21,235 nucleotides of DNA, from positions 1 to 21,235 of the forward strand of contig CAYWZO010000033.1 in the NCBI GenBank assembly GCA_964462865.1, in the 5' to 3' direction. The translations under genes were made by a program, and so were the position numbers. Origin of the DNA: Fen-1077 sp964462865. GTDB taxonomy: Bacteria > Chloroflexota > Dehalococcoidia > Dehalococcoidales > RBG-16-60-22. The notes under the pieces were generated by a model, which was not told where the DNA came from, made no database searches, and saw nothing but the letters and a program-made list of their open reading frames with translations. Shown piece after piece: positions 16,001 through 21,235 of this stretch (position 1 is the first letter of the stretch; the number at the start of each line of letters is the position of its first letter).

Positions 16001-16061
16001 AAGCGAGCACTTTCTCCTCGAGTTGAGGGAAGCTCACTCTGCTGCCGACTGGCGTAAACAT
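13026..16061 (-). CDS. ileS: Isoleucyl-tRNA synthetase (type 2, KMSKR)
   Basis: Charges tRNA-Ile with isoleucine. 1011 residues, class-I synthetase. Order of motifs: DGPPTVNGSPALHHVF (the HIGH region, residues 46-60, here P-A-L-H-H), RIGGWDTHGLPVELEVEK, an editing domain containing TTPWTLPGNTALAV, CWFDSGAMPVAQ, DQTRGWFYSL and the KMSKRKGNVV loop near residue 620. Several Cys pairs (CPRC, CWRC, CEKC, CQKC) could bind zinc. KMSKR in place of KMSKS and the overall form place it with the eukaryote-like IleS2 group, members of which are typically tolerant of mupirocin (inference for this enzyme). It lies immediately downstream of an isoleucine T-box. It is the last gene of the leftward block. Confidence 0.97.
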   Translation of the reverse strand: MFTPVGSRVSFPQLEEKVLAFWKEKRIFERSVAARKGGPRFVLYDGPPTVNGSPALHHVFMSIFKDVIPRYKVMKGYYAPRIGGWDTHGLPVELEVEKQIGISSKPQIEEYGIDRFNELCRQSVNRYLHEFEEIIERSGYWVDLENAYITMRNEYIESCWWAIKQMWDKGLVYQGYRVTPHCPRCGTSLSSHEVAQGYKEDTEDPSVYIKFRVASETHVSLPSDKPVYLLAWTTTPWTLPGNTALAVAPDAEYALLAGENDYLVMAARLAGAVVPEDYNEVKKVAGKELVGLPYEPLFNPHDFGVERLRFQEGGELLAQESDKKLTYRVISGDFVTMGDGTGIVHIAPAYGEVDHEAGKAWQLDLVQQVDLQGNITGTYPFAGKFVKDADPEILADLKNRGLLLKSEKICHTYPFCWRCDAPLLYYAKTTWYIKTTAVKDRLISSNEEITWYPEHIKYGRFGDWLQNNIDWAFSRERYWGTPLPVWRCEKCGQFDCVGGVEELEKKAQFSGYKEPLDLHRPFVDELTFACQKCGGRMQRVPEVIDCWFDSGAMPVAQSHYPFENQTLLEDGRFPADFICEAVDQTRGWFYSLHAISTLLFNRPCFRNVICLGHILDARGEKMSKRKGNVVWPREVIDKYGADALRWYLYVASGPGNPRQFDEKQVGEVSRRFLATLWNVYSFFVMYANIDKYTPVAEPFPAPEAELDRWVLSELNQLVKDVSDALDAYNPTEAGRKIEGFVDGLSNWYVRRSRRRFWKSENDADKLSAYNTLYTCLVTLAKLLAPFTPFLVEELYQNLVSKAFPDAPESVHLADFPVPDESKIDKQLADDNRLAMKVCSLGRAARSRANIKVRQPLETLYVGVSSEWEKRALERLQPLVLEELNVKELLYESVERVAAMDMAGFAVASEANSSVAISTGISMELEAEGFAREIVHRVQTMRRSAGYEIADHIILYYEGAAHFVQSISAFADYIRQETLAVEIEEGIPEDADIQETFKIGGASLKLGVRKAG

Positions 16062-16072
16062 AATGACCCCCT

Positions 16073-16365
16073 GTAAAAAAATAATCCCGTCCCCAAGGGA
16101 CGAGATTTATATTTCCCGCGGTACCACCCTGTTTCCCCCGATGATATCGGAGACACTCACCAAGGCACGCATCATGCCCTCGTCGCGGCTAACGGTTGAC
16201 GGGACCGGCCGGGCCTAATTATCCCGATGTTATCAGAATTTTCAGCTGGCAGCTCGGGAGGGATTTTCAGGGCTGCCGGTATGTCTGCTCGCACCGTACC
16301 AGACTCGCTGGATACCTTGGTTGCTGCCCTTACTCTTCTCCGTCAAAGCCTTTACTGCTCTAGGT
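16073..16365 (-). promoter_or_regulatory. T-box riboswitch, isoleucine (AUC) specifier
   Basis: On the minus strand the T-box core AGGGTGGTACCGCGG lies at 16130-16116. Its TGGT bulge fits a tRNA ending ACCA, as in tRNA-Ile. The AGTA motif (16334-16331) faces TGAAA-ATC, giving specifier ATC at 16264-16262, and GGAG pairs with CTCC to close the loop. Stem III (ATCGG/CCGAT, 16138-16150) directly precedes the core and closely resembles stem III of the trp leader. The arrangement is the transcriptional type: uncharged tRNA-Ile should permit ileS transcription. A possible promoter (TTGTAA at 16399-16394, 17 bases, CATATA) is weak and not listed separately. Confidence 0.94.
16075..16102 (-). terminator. 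T-box intrinsic terminator ahead of ileS
   Basis: On the minus strand CGTCCC (16102-16097) pairs with GGGACG (16093-16088), followed by GGATTATTTTTTTA. It ends about 14 bases before the ileS ATG and is the alternative to the T-box antiterminator. Confidence 0.9.
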
Positions 16366-16402
16366 TAACATATATGCTTCATTAAATCAATAGTTACAAC
16401 CA

Positions 16403-16438
16403 TCATTGCGAGGAGTCTCGACGTAATAGCGGTCTCGC
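16403..16438. repeat. Solitary repeat-arm remnant downstream of jag
   Basis: TCATTGCGAGGAGTCTCGAC resembles one arm of the intergenic repeat family (compare CATGGTGAGGAGTCC near 13000 on the opposite strand). GCGAG and CTCGC within it could form a small hairpin after jag. No second full arm is visible. Confidence 0.45.
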
Positions 16439-16456
16439 CAGGAAAGGATAAGAAGA

Positions 16457-16966
16457 TTAATAACGGCGCGCCTTCTTGGGGATAATCACCACTTTACGGG
16501 TCTCGCCTTCGCCGGTACTCTCGGTGGTGACATCGGGGTGGTCGGCCAGGGCCAGGTGTATCACGCGCCGTTCGAAGGCCGTCATCGGCTCCATGGAAAA
16601 GGGCACCCTTCTGGTCCTGACCTGGTCCGCCAGCTTCCTGGCGAGCGTCCTCAATCCCTCGCAGCGGCGCTGCTTATAGCCTTCCACGTCGAGGACGATG
16701 GGTATCCTGACGTCCATTTTGCGGGACATTATCAGCCTGACGATATGCTGGAGAGACACCATGGTCTGGCCCCGCCGGCCGATTAATATCCCCAGGTCTT
16801 CCCCCTCGATATTCAGGCCGATGGAAGCGATATCGCCATCCTCGCCGGTGGCAGTAAATTCTTCGGATAACGTTACTTTCGAGGGCAGTTCGAGCAGTTT
16901 CAGGAGCTCTTCGAGCACCTTTTTAGCCTCTTCAAACAGAGCTATTTCTTTTTCAGACATCTCCAT
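16457..16966 (-). CDS. khpB: KH-R3H RNA-binding protein (Jag/KhpB/EloR family)
   Basis: A 169-residue RNA-binding protein. The KH domain has the GRRG loop (residues 63-66, within GILIGRRGQTMVSLQHIV). The C-terminal R3H motif is FERRVIHLAL (Arg133...His137), and the last residues are basic. The N-terminal Jag domain found in many Firmicutes homologues is absent or replaced by a short acidic helix (residues 1-30). Homologues bind many RNAs and affect cell elongation. The gene stands in its usual place just after yidC (26-base gap), in the rpmH-rnpA-yidD-yidC-jag order. ATG at 16966 is chosen; an alternative ATG lies two codons in. Confidence 0.94.
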   Translation of the reverse strand: MEMSEKEIALFEEAKKVLEELLKLLELPSKVTLSEEFTATGEDGDIASIGLNIEGEDLGILIGRRGQTMVSLQHIVRLIMSRKMDVRIPIVLDVEGYKQRRCEGLRTLARKLADQVRTRRVPFSMEPMTAFERRVIHLALADHPDVTTESTGEGETRKVVIIPKKARRY

Positions 16967-16992
16967 AGGCGTTCAACCCCTTACTAACGGCC

Positions 16993-17892
16993 TCACTTTT
17001 TAGGACGATGCTGAGACCTGTCTTTGCCTGGCTGGTACCTCATTTTGCTCGGCTTGTCAATCTGTATTTTTGAGGTATCGCTATCTGTAATTACGATATC
17101 GGCACCGGTCTTCTCCTGGGTTTTCTTGGCCTCGGTAGCGTCAAACTTCACGTATTTTTTCTCACCTTCATGCTGTATGGGCGCCCGCCGCCGGAGCCCG
17201 CCCCAACCGGTAACGCGGTACTGTATGATTATCCTCACCAGGCTGTTGACCACCCAGTAAAGCGCCAGGCCGCTGGGGAAGGACAGCGCGAAGAAGGTAA
17301 ACATCAGCGGCATCATCCAGAGCATCATCTGGGCCTGCTGGGCCTGCTTGGGGTCGGCCGATGGTACCGTCGTCATCTTCTGCTGGACCCACATCGTAAC
17401 GCCGACCAGGATGGCGAAGATCATGTTTGGCTGCGCCAGGTCCATGCCCAGGAAGGCACGGTTCAGCGGCAGGGTAACAAATACCACCGGCCAGGGGTAA
17501 AGGTACTTGGAAAGATTGAGCAGCCCTTCCGGCGCCACGGCCAGGGCCAGCATGATAGACTGGTAGAGGGCGATCCAGACCGGCATCTGGATGAGCAGAC
17601 TGATAGCGCAGCCGGCCGGCTTCACGCCGGATTCTTTGTAAAGCTTCATCTGCTCCTGGGCCAGTTTCTGCCGGTCACGGCCGTATTTCTTCTGTATTTC
17701 CGCCAGTTTGGGCTGGAGGTCCTGCATGGCCTTGGCTGAATGTATCTGGTTGAGCGTCATCTTAAGCATCGCCAGATTGATAATTATCGTCAGGGCGACA
17801 ATCGCCAGCCCGAAGCTATTGCCCAGCCCGTGCGACATGACTATCAGGATGTTGATTAATGGCTGCTGGATAATCAGTTCCCAGATGTTCAA
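16993..17892 (-). CDS. yidC: YidC/Oxa1-family membrane protein insertase
   Basis: Inserts and folds membrane proteins with or without Sec. 299 residues, the short form without the large periplasmic domain of proteobacterial YidC and without a lipoprotein Cys. Hydrophobic segments lie at about 25-48, 92-115, 130-150, 155-170 and 195-230. The coiled cytoplasmic hairpin KLAEIQKKYGRDRQKLAQEQ and the segment PAGCAISLLIQMPVWIALYQ are diagnostic, and the C-terminus is basic. At the site where the family usually has T-[IV]-x-x-R-x-x-x-x-P this protein reads TIIINLAMLKMTL, so the groove arginine is Asn39 and the proline is Lys44. It is followed by jag and preceded by the propeller gene (11-base gap). 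Confidence 0.95.
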   Translation of the reverse strand: MNIWELIIQQPLINILIVMSHGLGNSFGLAIVALTIIINLAMLKMTLNQIHSAKAMQDLQPKLAEIQKKYGRDRQKLAQEQMKLYKESGVKPAGCAISLLIQMPVWIALYQSIMLALAVAPEGLLNLSKYLYPWPVVFVTLPLNRAFLGMDLAQPNMIFAILVGVTMWVQQKMTTVPSADPKQAQQAQMMLWMMPLMFTFFALSFPSGLALYWVVNSLVRIIIQYRVTGWGGLRRRAPIQHEGEKKYVKFDATEAKKTQEKTGADIVITDSDTSKIQIDKPSKMRYQPGKDRSQHRPKK

Positions 17893-17903
17893 ATTCAGCT
17901 ACC

Positions 17904-19112
17904 TCAATCCTGGCTTCCTAAAGATAACGACGGCAACACCGCGCCGCTGACGGCATTGATACGATGCAAAGAGAGATCCTGGGTATGAATATAGACAACG
18001 TCGTTATACGCCGTCAGAGGACCGTTAACATCCAGTTCAATATCCGCCAGTTGCCTGGCTTGATTGGAAACCGAATCAATACTATAGATGACGCCTTTCC
18101 GCGTGGCAAAGATAACCAAGTTGCCCATCACCACCGGGCTGGACGCCACGGGGCTTCCAAGGTCCAGCGTAGCTATATATCCCCCGGTATCGGCGTTTAA
18201 GACATATACCTTGTCGTCAAGACAGCCGGCGTAAACCATACCGTTCCATACGGCCGGCTTGGCCCAGAACCAGTTTTCACCCGTGAACTTCCATTTCGGC
18301 ACACCGTCAGCGGCCCTCACCGCGTAAAGGTTACGGTCCATACAACCGATATAAAGAGTATCATTAAATAAAAGCGGTGTGGCGATAATGGCACTTTCCG
18401 TGGAGAACTCCCACTGTTTTGTGCCGTCATCGGCATTCAAGGCATAGAATTTTTTATCATAAGACCCGATAAATACCCTATTTCTAATGACCGTCGTATT
18501 GGTTGAAAAGGAATAGATAGTCTTACCCTGGTAAACCGGGGTAGACCATATCTTATCTCCGGTGGCGTACTCCCAGAGTTTGTCTCCGGTAATAGCATCC
18601 AGGGCGTAGACCTTGCCATCGGAGCAACCGGCGTACAGCCTGCCATCGCCGATAGCCAGGCCGCCGACAAAGGGTTGGAGATAGCCTTCGCGTGGGTAGA
18701 CCCAGCGTGTGGCCAGTGTGTCAACGGCGTAGGCATAGATTTTCCCGTTGTAGCCGGCAATATATACCAGCTCTCCTGATACGACCGGTGTGCCGTATAT
18801 CGCTACCCCGGCTGCTGCCGCCCCGCACCCGGCCGTAGCCGGGCTGCAACCAAAGAGGCCCGCTTGCGCGGCCGCCTTTAGCGGCTCCGCCCATTTCCGG
18901 CTGTCATCATCCAGATTTAGAGCCACCAATCGGCCTTCCTCGGAGCCAATATAGATGGTGTTATCCGAGACCACGCCGCCGGACCACCCGACGGGCGTTA
19001 TCCCCCTGATACAACCGGAAGCAACGATAACCGCGGCGATTATCAGCACCGCCAGTAACGCCGCCCGGCCGATATTCCTTTTTCTTTCCAGATTCAAATT
19101 TTTACCTCTCAT
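17904..19112 (-). CDS. PQQ-like beta-propeller lipoprotein (BamB-like)
   Basis: A 402-residue exported protein. A basic N-terminus and hydrophobic stretch end in VIVASGC, a lipobox with Cys34, so it should be anchored on the outer face of the membrane. The rest consists of repeated propeller blades such as DGKVYALDAITGDKLWEYAT, NLYAVRAADGVPKWKF and KVYVLNADTGGYIATLDL, about seven in all. It lacks obvious dehydrogenase residues, so PQQ binding is doubtful; a structural or binding role like that of BamB is more likely (inference). The ATG at 19112 overlaps the yidD stop (TGATG). A TTG one codon earlier is possible. Its place between yidD and yidC suggests a part in membrane or envelope protein assembly. 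Confidence 0.85.
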   Translation of the reverse strand: MRGKNLNLERKRNIGRAALLAVLIIAAVIVASGCIRGITPVGWSGGVVSDNTIYIGSEEGRLVALNLDDDSRKWAEPLKAAAQAGLFGCSPATAGCGAAAAGVAIYGTPVVSGELVYIAGYNGKIYAYAVDTLATRWVYPREGYLQPFVGGLAIGDGRLYAGCSDGKVYALDAITGDKLWEYATGDKIWSTPVYQGKTIYSFSTNTTVIRNRVFIGSYDKKFYALNADDGTKQWEFSTESAIIATPLLFNDTLYIGCMDRNLYAVRAADGVPKWKFTGENWFWAKPAVWNGMVYAGCLDDKVYVLNADTGGYIATLDLGSPVASSPVVMGNLVIFATRKGVIYSIDSVSNQARQLADIELDVNGPLTAYNDVVYIHTQDLSLHRINAVSGAVLPSLSLGSQD

Positions 19113-19321
19113 CAAGGCACCGGGTCAAACCCGCCCGGGTGCAAGGGGTGACAGCGGGCGATACGGCGCAGGCCCATGCCGATGCCCCTGATAAGCCCGT
19201 ATTTCATAATGGCCTCATAGGTATACTGGGAGCAGGTCGGCGTAAAACGGCAGGATGGTGGCATAATTGTGGACCACGTGAGCTGGTAGAATTTAATCAA
19301 TTCCAGGGCTATCGCTTTCAT
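19112..19321 (-). CDS. yidD: Membrane protein insertion efficiency factor YidD
   Basis: A 69-residue protein with the full family signature: SCRFTPTCSQY (Cys24, Cys30), YGLIRGIGMGLRRIARCHP (Cys57) and a C-terminal HPGGFDPVP. The N-terminal part LELIKFYQL forms an amphipathic helix thought to lie on the membrane. YidD helps YidC-dependent insertion in E. coli. The gene overlaps rnpA by 29 bases at its 5' end and the propeller gene by one base at its 3' end, so all three are likely translated together. Confidence 0.95.
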   Translation of the reverse strand: MKAIALELIKFYQLTWSTIMPPSCRFTPTCSQYTYEAIMKYGLIRGIGMGLRRIARCHPLHPGGFDPVP

Positions 19322-19655
19322 GTTCCCCCATGCATAATCCGGCCCGGACCAGTAAACCCCTGACCGACCTTTCCAGAGTCAAAAAACCGGCGCTGGCGGC
19401 CGGGTTACGGGCAATGACGATAAAGTCCCAGCCTGGTGCTTGATTCAGCCGTCTCAATATTTCACGCAGCCGCCGCTTTATCCTGTTCCGCACGACCGCT
19501 TTACCTACACGCCGGCTAACCGTCAGGCCGTACCTGGTAGTATCGAGTCCGTTGGGCAGCGTTCTGATGATAATTTCCCGCGCCGTCCATGACCTGCCTT
19601 TTTTATAAACCAGATCGAATTGCGCTTTACCGGTAAGAGTCGTTATTCCCCTCAA
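19293..19655 (-). CDS. rnpA: Ribonuclease P protein component
   Basis: The 120-residue protein subunit assists RNase P RNA in maturing tRNA 5' ends. The hallmark is the RNR motif in VVRNRIKRRLREILR. TRYGLTVSRRVGKA and DFIVIARNPAA are further family segments. The start is a TTG at 19655; no ATG or GTG occurs in frame upstream, and GGTGGGG lies at a usable distance. It follows rpmH by 32 bases, the conserved bacterial order. The C-terminus extends into the yidD reading frame. Confidence 0.94.
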   Translation of the reverse strand: MRGITTLTGKAQFDLVYKKGRSWTAREIIIRTLPNGLDTTRYGLTVSRRVGKAVVRNRIKRRLREILRRLNQAPGWDFIVIARNPAASAGFLTLERSVRGLLVRAGLCMGEHESDSPGID

Positions 19656-19687
19656 GGCTACCCCACCCGGGTAAGATGATACCGTTT

Positions 19688-19828
19688 TTAGACTACAGTT
19701 AATCTTTTACGCCCTTTCAATCGCCTGGCTTTGAGGACGTCCTGTCCACTGCGCGTGCTCATCCTTTTTAAAAATCCGTGCTCACGCTTCCGTGGCACCT
19801 TCTTGGGCTGATAGGTTCTTTTTGGCAC
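19688..19828 (-). CDS. rpmH: Large ribosomal subunit protein bL34
   Basis: A 46-residue, strongly basic protein read on the minus strand from a GTG at 19828 to a TAA at 19690-19688. It begins MPKRTYQPKKVPRKREHGF and ends RRLKGRKRLTVV, the standard L34 pattern (KRTYQP, HGFLKRM-T-G). GGAG at 19837-19834 lies 5 bases before the GTG. Its length is typical of the family. It heads the rpmH-rnpA-yidD-yidC-jag series and lies 65 bases after rpsR. I see no clear promoter between them. Confidence 0.97.
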   Translation of the reverse strand: MPKRTYQPKKVPRKREHGFLKRMSTRSGQDVLKARRLKGRKRLTVV

Positions 19829-19893
19829 TTTAACTCCACATTATGAATAACATCAGGGATAAAAAAATCACACAACGGGGTGGTTCAGCAACA

Positions 19894-20196
19894 CTAGCTT
19901 TTTAAGCCCACGCCCCCGGTCTTGCGGATATGGGCCGACGTAAACGGCAGCAAAGCGAGATGCCGCGCCCGCTTGATAGCCGTAGTCAAGGCCCGCTGGT
20001 GTTTGGCGCAGGCACCGCTTTTCCGGCGCGGGGTGATTTTACCCCGGTCCGATATATAAGGCTTCAAAAGTGCCGGGTCTTTATAATCGATGTAAGTCAC
20101 CTTGTCCCGGCAAAAGAAGCACACCTTGCGCTTGGGTACGTATTTGGACCTGCCCAGTTTTTTGGGTCTGGTGTCTTTAGCTTGAGCTTGTGCCAT
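19894..20196 (-). CDS. rpsR: Small ribosomal subunit protein bS18
   Basis: 100 residues with the S18 core: YVPKRKVCFFC, DYKDPALLKPYISDRGKI and KHQRALTTAIKRARHLALLP. Cys26, Cys29, Cys63 and His66 form a CxxC...CxxH set, indicating the zinc-binding ('C+') version of S18. The N-terminal 20 residues are basic and the C-terminal tail Gly-rich. It closes the rpsF-ssb-rpsR operon, 39 bases downstream of ssb. Confidence 0.97.
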   Translation of the reverse strand: MAQAQAKDTRPKKLGRSKYVPKRKVCFFCRDKVTYIDYKDPALLKPYISDRGKITPRRKSGACAKHQRALTTAIKRARHLALLPFTSAHIRKTGGVGLKS

Positions 20197-20235
20197 CCTG
20201 CCCCTCTATCTATCAAAAATGTATCTTTACCATGG

Positions 20236-20643
20236 TTAAAAAGGAAGGTCTTCCGGCTCCAGTTCGGCAGCGCTGCCTTCTTCCGTCTTTTCATCACCCA
20301 GAACGCCCGGACCGCGCCTGTCCAGAAATATCACCCGGTTGGCGATTACCTCAATACGACTGTGTGTCTGGCCATCCTGGCTTTCCCAGTTCCGGGTATG
20401 TATCCTTCCTTCAGCATAGACCAGTTTGCCTTTGGCGAGAAACTGATTGCACTGTTCCGCCAGCCGGTTCCAGGCCACCACATTGAACCATTCCGTCTCC
20501 TGACGGCGTTCGCCCTCCGGAGAAGTATAGACCCAGTTGGTAGCTACAGAAAAAGACGTGACTGGCTTACCGTTGGGGGTAAAACGCATTTCCGGCTCGT
20601 TCCCAACATTCCCGATAATCGTTACCTTGTTCAAACTCGGCAT
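20236..20643 (-). CDS. ssb: Single-stranded DNA-binding protein
   Basis: 135 residues. The OB fold spans about residues 1-105 (NKVTIIGNVGNEPEMRFTP, TEWFNVVAWNRLAEQC, KGKLVYAEGRIHTRNW). A short acidic linker leads to the C-terminal tip EPEDLPF, the docking peptide for replication and repair partners; Leu stands where E. coli has Ile. The total is shorter than E. coli SSB because the linker is brief. GGAGGTG about 8 bases before the ATG is a strong ribosome site. It lies between rpsF and rpsR, as is common in bacteria. Confidence 0.97.
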   Translation of the reverse strand: MPSLNKVTIIGNVGNEPEMRFTPNGKPVTSFSVATNWVYTSPEGERRQETEWFNVVAWNRLAEQCNQFLAKGKLVYAEGRIHTRNWESQDGQTHSRIEVIANRVIFLDRRGPGVLGDEKTEEGSAAELEPEDLPF

Positions 20644-20691
20644 TGCCTCTGCACCTCCCCGTACGACTTACTAACTCCCAATTCTCATAGC

Positions 20692-21021
20692 TTAAGCGCC
20701 GGCTTTGATTAACAGGTGCCGGATAACTTCTTCGGACATTTTCAGGCTAGCCTCGAGTTCTTTGGCATGGGCCGGTTTCATCTGGAACTTGGCCAGGACG
20801 TAATTTCCCTCCAGAGAATGCTTGATCGGGTAGGCCAGCTTCTTTTTACCCCATTTCTGTATTTCAGCAATAACACCCTCGCGGGTGGTTATAAACTGGC
20901 TGATATTGTTAATCCTGCTTTCAAGAGCCTCTTCCTCCATACCTGGATCGAGGATACATACCAGCTCATAGTTATTTAATTTTTTATCTCCAACAACCGG
21001 CTCTTTCTTTTTTCTCGGCAC
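20692..21021 (-). CDS. rpsF: Small ribosomal subunit protein bS6
   Basis: 109 residues with the chosen start. S6 core: NNYELVCILDPGMEEEALES, KWGKKKLAYPIKHSLEGNYV and a C-terminal SEEVIRHLLIKAG. The GTG at 21021 is preferred: AAGGA (21033-21029) lies 7 bases upstream, and the predicted transcription start (about 21042) falls downstream of the longer frame's TTG at 21081. The short lysine-rich extension PRKKKEPVVGDKK before the fold is unusual for S6. It is the first gene of the rpsF-ssb-rpsR operon. Confidence 0.93.
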   Translation of the reverse strand: MPRKKKEPVVGDKKLNNYELVCILDPGMEEEALESRINNISQFITTREGVIAEIQKWGKKKLAYPIKHSLEGNYVLAKFQMKPAHAKELEASLKMSEEVIRHLLIKAGA

Positions 21022-21048
21022 TTCCGTTTCCTTAGCGAATTTTAGGCT

Positions 21049-21078
21049 ATTATACCATAAACCTGAAATGGAGAACAA
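21049..21078 (-). promoter_or_regulatory. Promoter of the rpsF-ssb-rpsR operon
   Basis: On the minus strand TGGTATAAT gives a perfect extended -10 (hexamer 21054-21049). TTGTTC (21078-21073) is an 18-base-spaced, partial -35. The predicted start near 21042 leaves a leader of about 20 bases holding the AAGGA of rpsF. Confidence 0.75.
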
Positions 21079-21121
21079 CAACGGAGGCCGGATGCATCAG
21101 GCATGAACCAAGGACATTAGC

Positions 21122-21150
21122 TTGACACGCCCCTATACCGATGATAGACT
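21122..21150 (+). promoter_or_regulatory. Sigma70-type promoter of tRNA-Asp
   Basis: TTGACA (21122-21127), a 17-base spacer and TAGACT (21145-21150), with TG at 21142-21143 as an extended -10. The predicted start is near 21157, about 25 bases before the tRNA. It is divergent from the rpsF promoter, with the two -35 boxes about 43 bases apart. Confidence 0.8.
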
Positions 21151-21180
21151 TAAAAGTGCTGATAGAACTTCTTATCAGAT

Positions 21181-21235
21181 GGCCCCGTGGTGTAGCGGTC
21201 TAACATGCCACCCTGTCACGGTGGAGATCGTGGGT
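21181..21235 (+). tRNA. tRNA-Asp (GUC), truncated at window edge
   Basis: The acceptor 5' strand is GGCCCCG (21181-21187). A D-arm with TGTAGCGGTCTAA follows, then the anticodon stem CCACC/GGTGG enclosing CTGTCAC with anticodon GTC at 21215-21217. The variable loop and start of the T-arm (GTGGGT) reach the last base, so the TpsiC loop and 3' acceptor strand lie outside the window. Confidence 0.95.

Noticed and set aside
15159..16076. 305-codon plus-strand frame opposite ileS
   Set aside because: It is antisense to the IleS N-terminus and has no domain features; a GC-rich shadow.
19930..20712. 260-codon plus-strand frame across rpsR and ssb
   Set aside because: It runs antisense through two well-defined genes and their gap; the translated product resembles nothing known.
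21022..21081. Longer rpsF frame from a TTG at 21081
   Set aside because: The TTG overlaps the promoter upstream of the predicted transcript start and has no ribosome site; the GTG at 21021 has AAGGA 7 bases away.

Overview
The window reads as chromosomal DNA from a bacterium of the phylum Chloroflexota, most likely class Dehalococcoidia. This taxonomic call is an inference from three things: an IleS of the type-2 (KMSKR) kind, T-box control of both ileS and a complete trp operon, and scattered 'TGTCATTCTGAGG...' inverted repeats of a kind I associate with that class. The core is GC-rich. The first 3 kb is visibly less so, and 2768-3180 is strongly AT-rich.

Region 1 (1-2767, + strand): the 3' end of an unidentified gene, then a LarA-family nickel-pincer racemase whose stop overlaps the start of a class-II glycerate 2-kinase. 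The pair looks like a small hydroxy-acid unit that could channel one glycerate enantiomer into 2-phosphoglycerate.

Region 2 (3150-11734, + strand): a complete tryptophan operon. A promoter is followed by a T-box riboswitch with a UGG specifier, then trpE-trpG-trpD-trpC-trpF-trpB-trpA, mostly with overlapping or abutting ends, then a second, divergent TrpB (TrpB2 type) with its own strong ribosome binding site, and a terminator built into a nested inverted repeat. Another inverted repeat sits inside the operon between trpG and trpD. The seven canonical genes cover chorismate to tryptophan.

Region 3 (11772-12909, + strand): a lipoprotein HtrA/DegP-type serine protease with a perfect extended -10 promoter so close to its ATG that the mRNA would be nearly leaderless.

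Region 4 (13026-21078, - strand, read right to left): rpsF-ssb-rpsR, then rpmH-rnpA-yidD-(PQQ-like beta-propeller lipoprotein)-yidC-jag/khpB, then an isoleucine T-box and ileS. It joins ribosomal proteins, RNase P and membrane-protein insertion, with an extra surface lipoprotein placed between yidD and yidC. rpmH (46 aa, GTG start) lies at 19688-19828. A divergent sigma70-type promoter drives a tRNA-Asp(GUC) that runs off the right edge.

The most interesting signals are the larA/glycerate kinase pair, the propeller lipoprotein in the yidC cassette, the YidC lacking the usual groove arginine, the TrpB2 appended to the trp operon, and the intergenic inverted-repeat family that has entered the trp transcript. 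I see no CRISPR array, transposase or phage gene.
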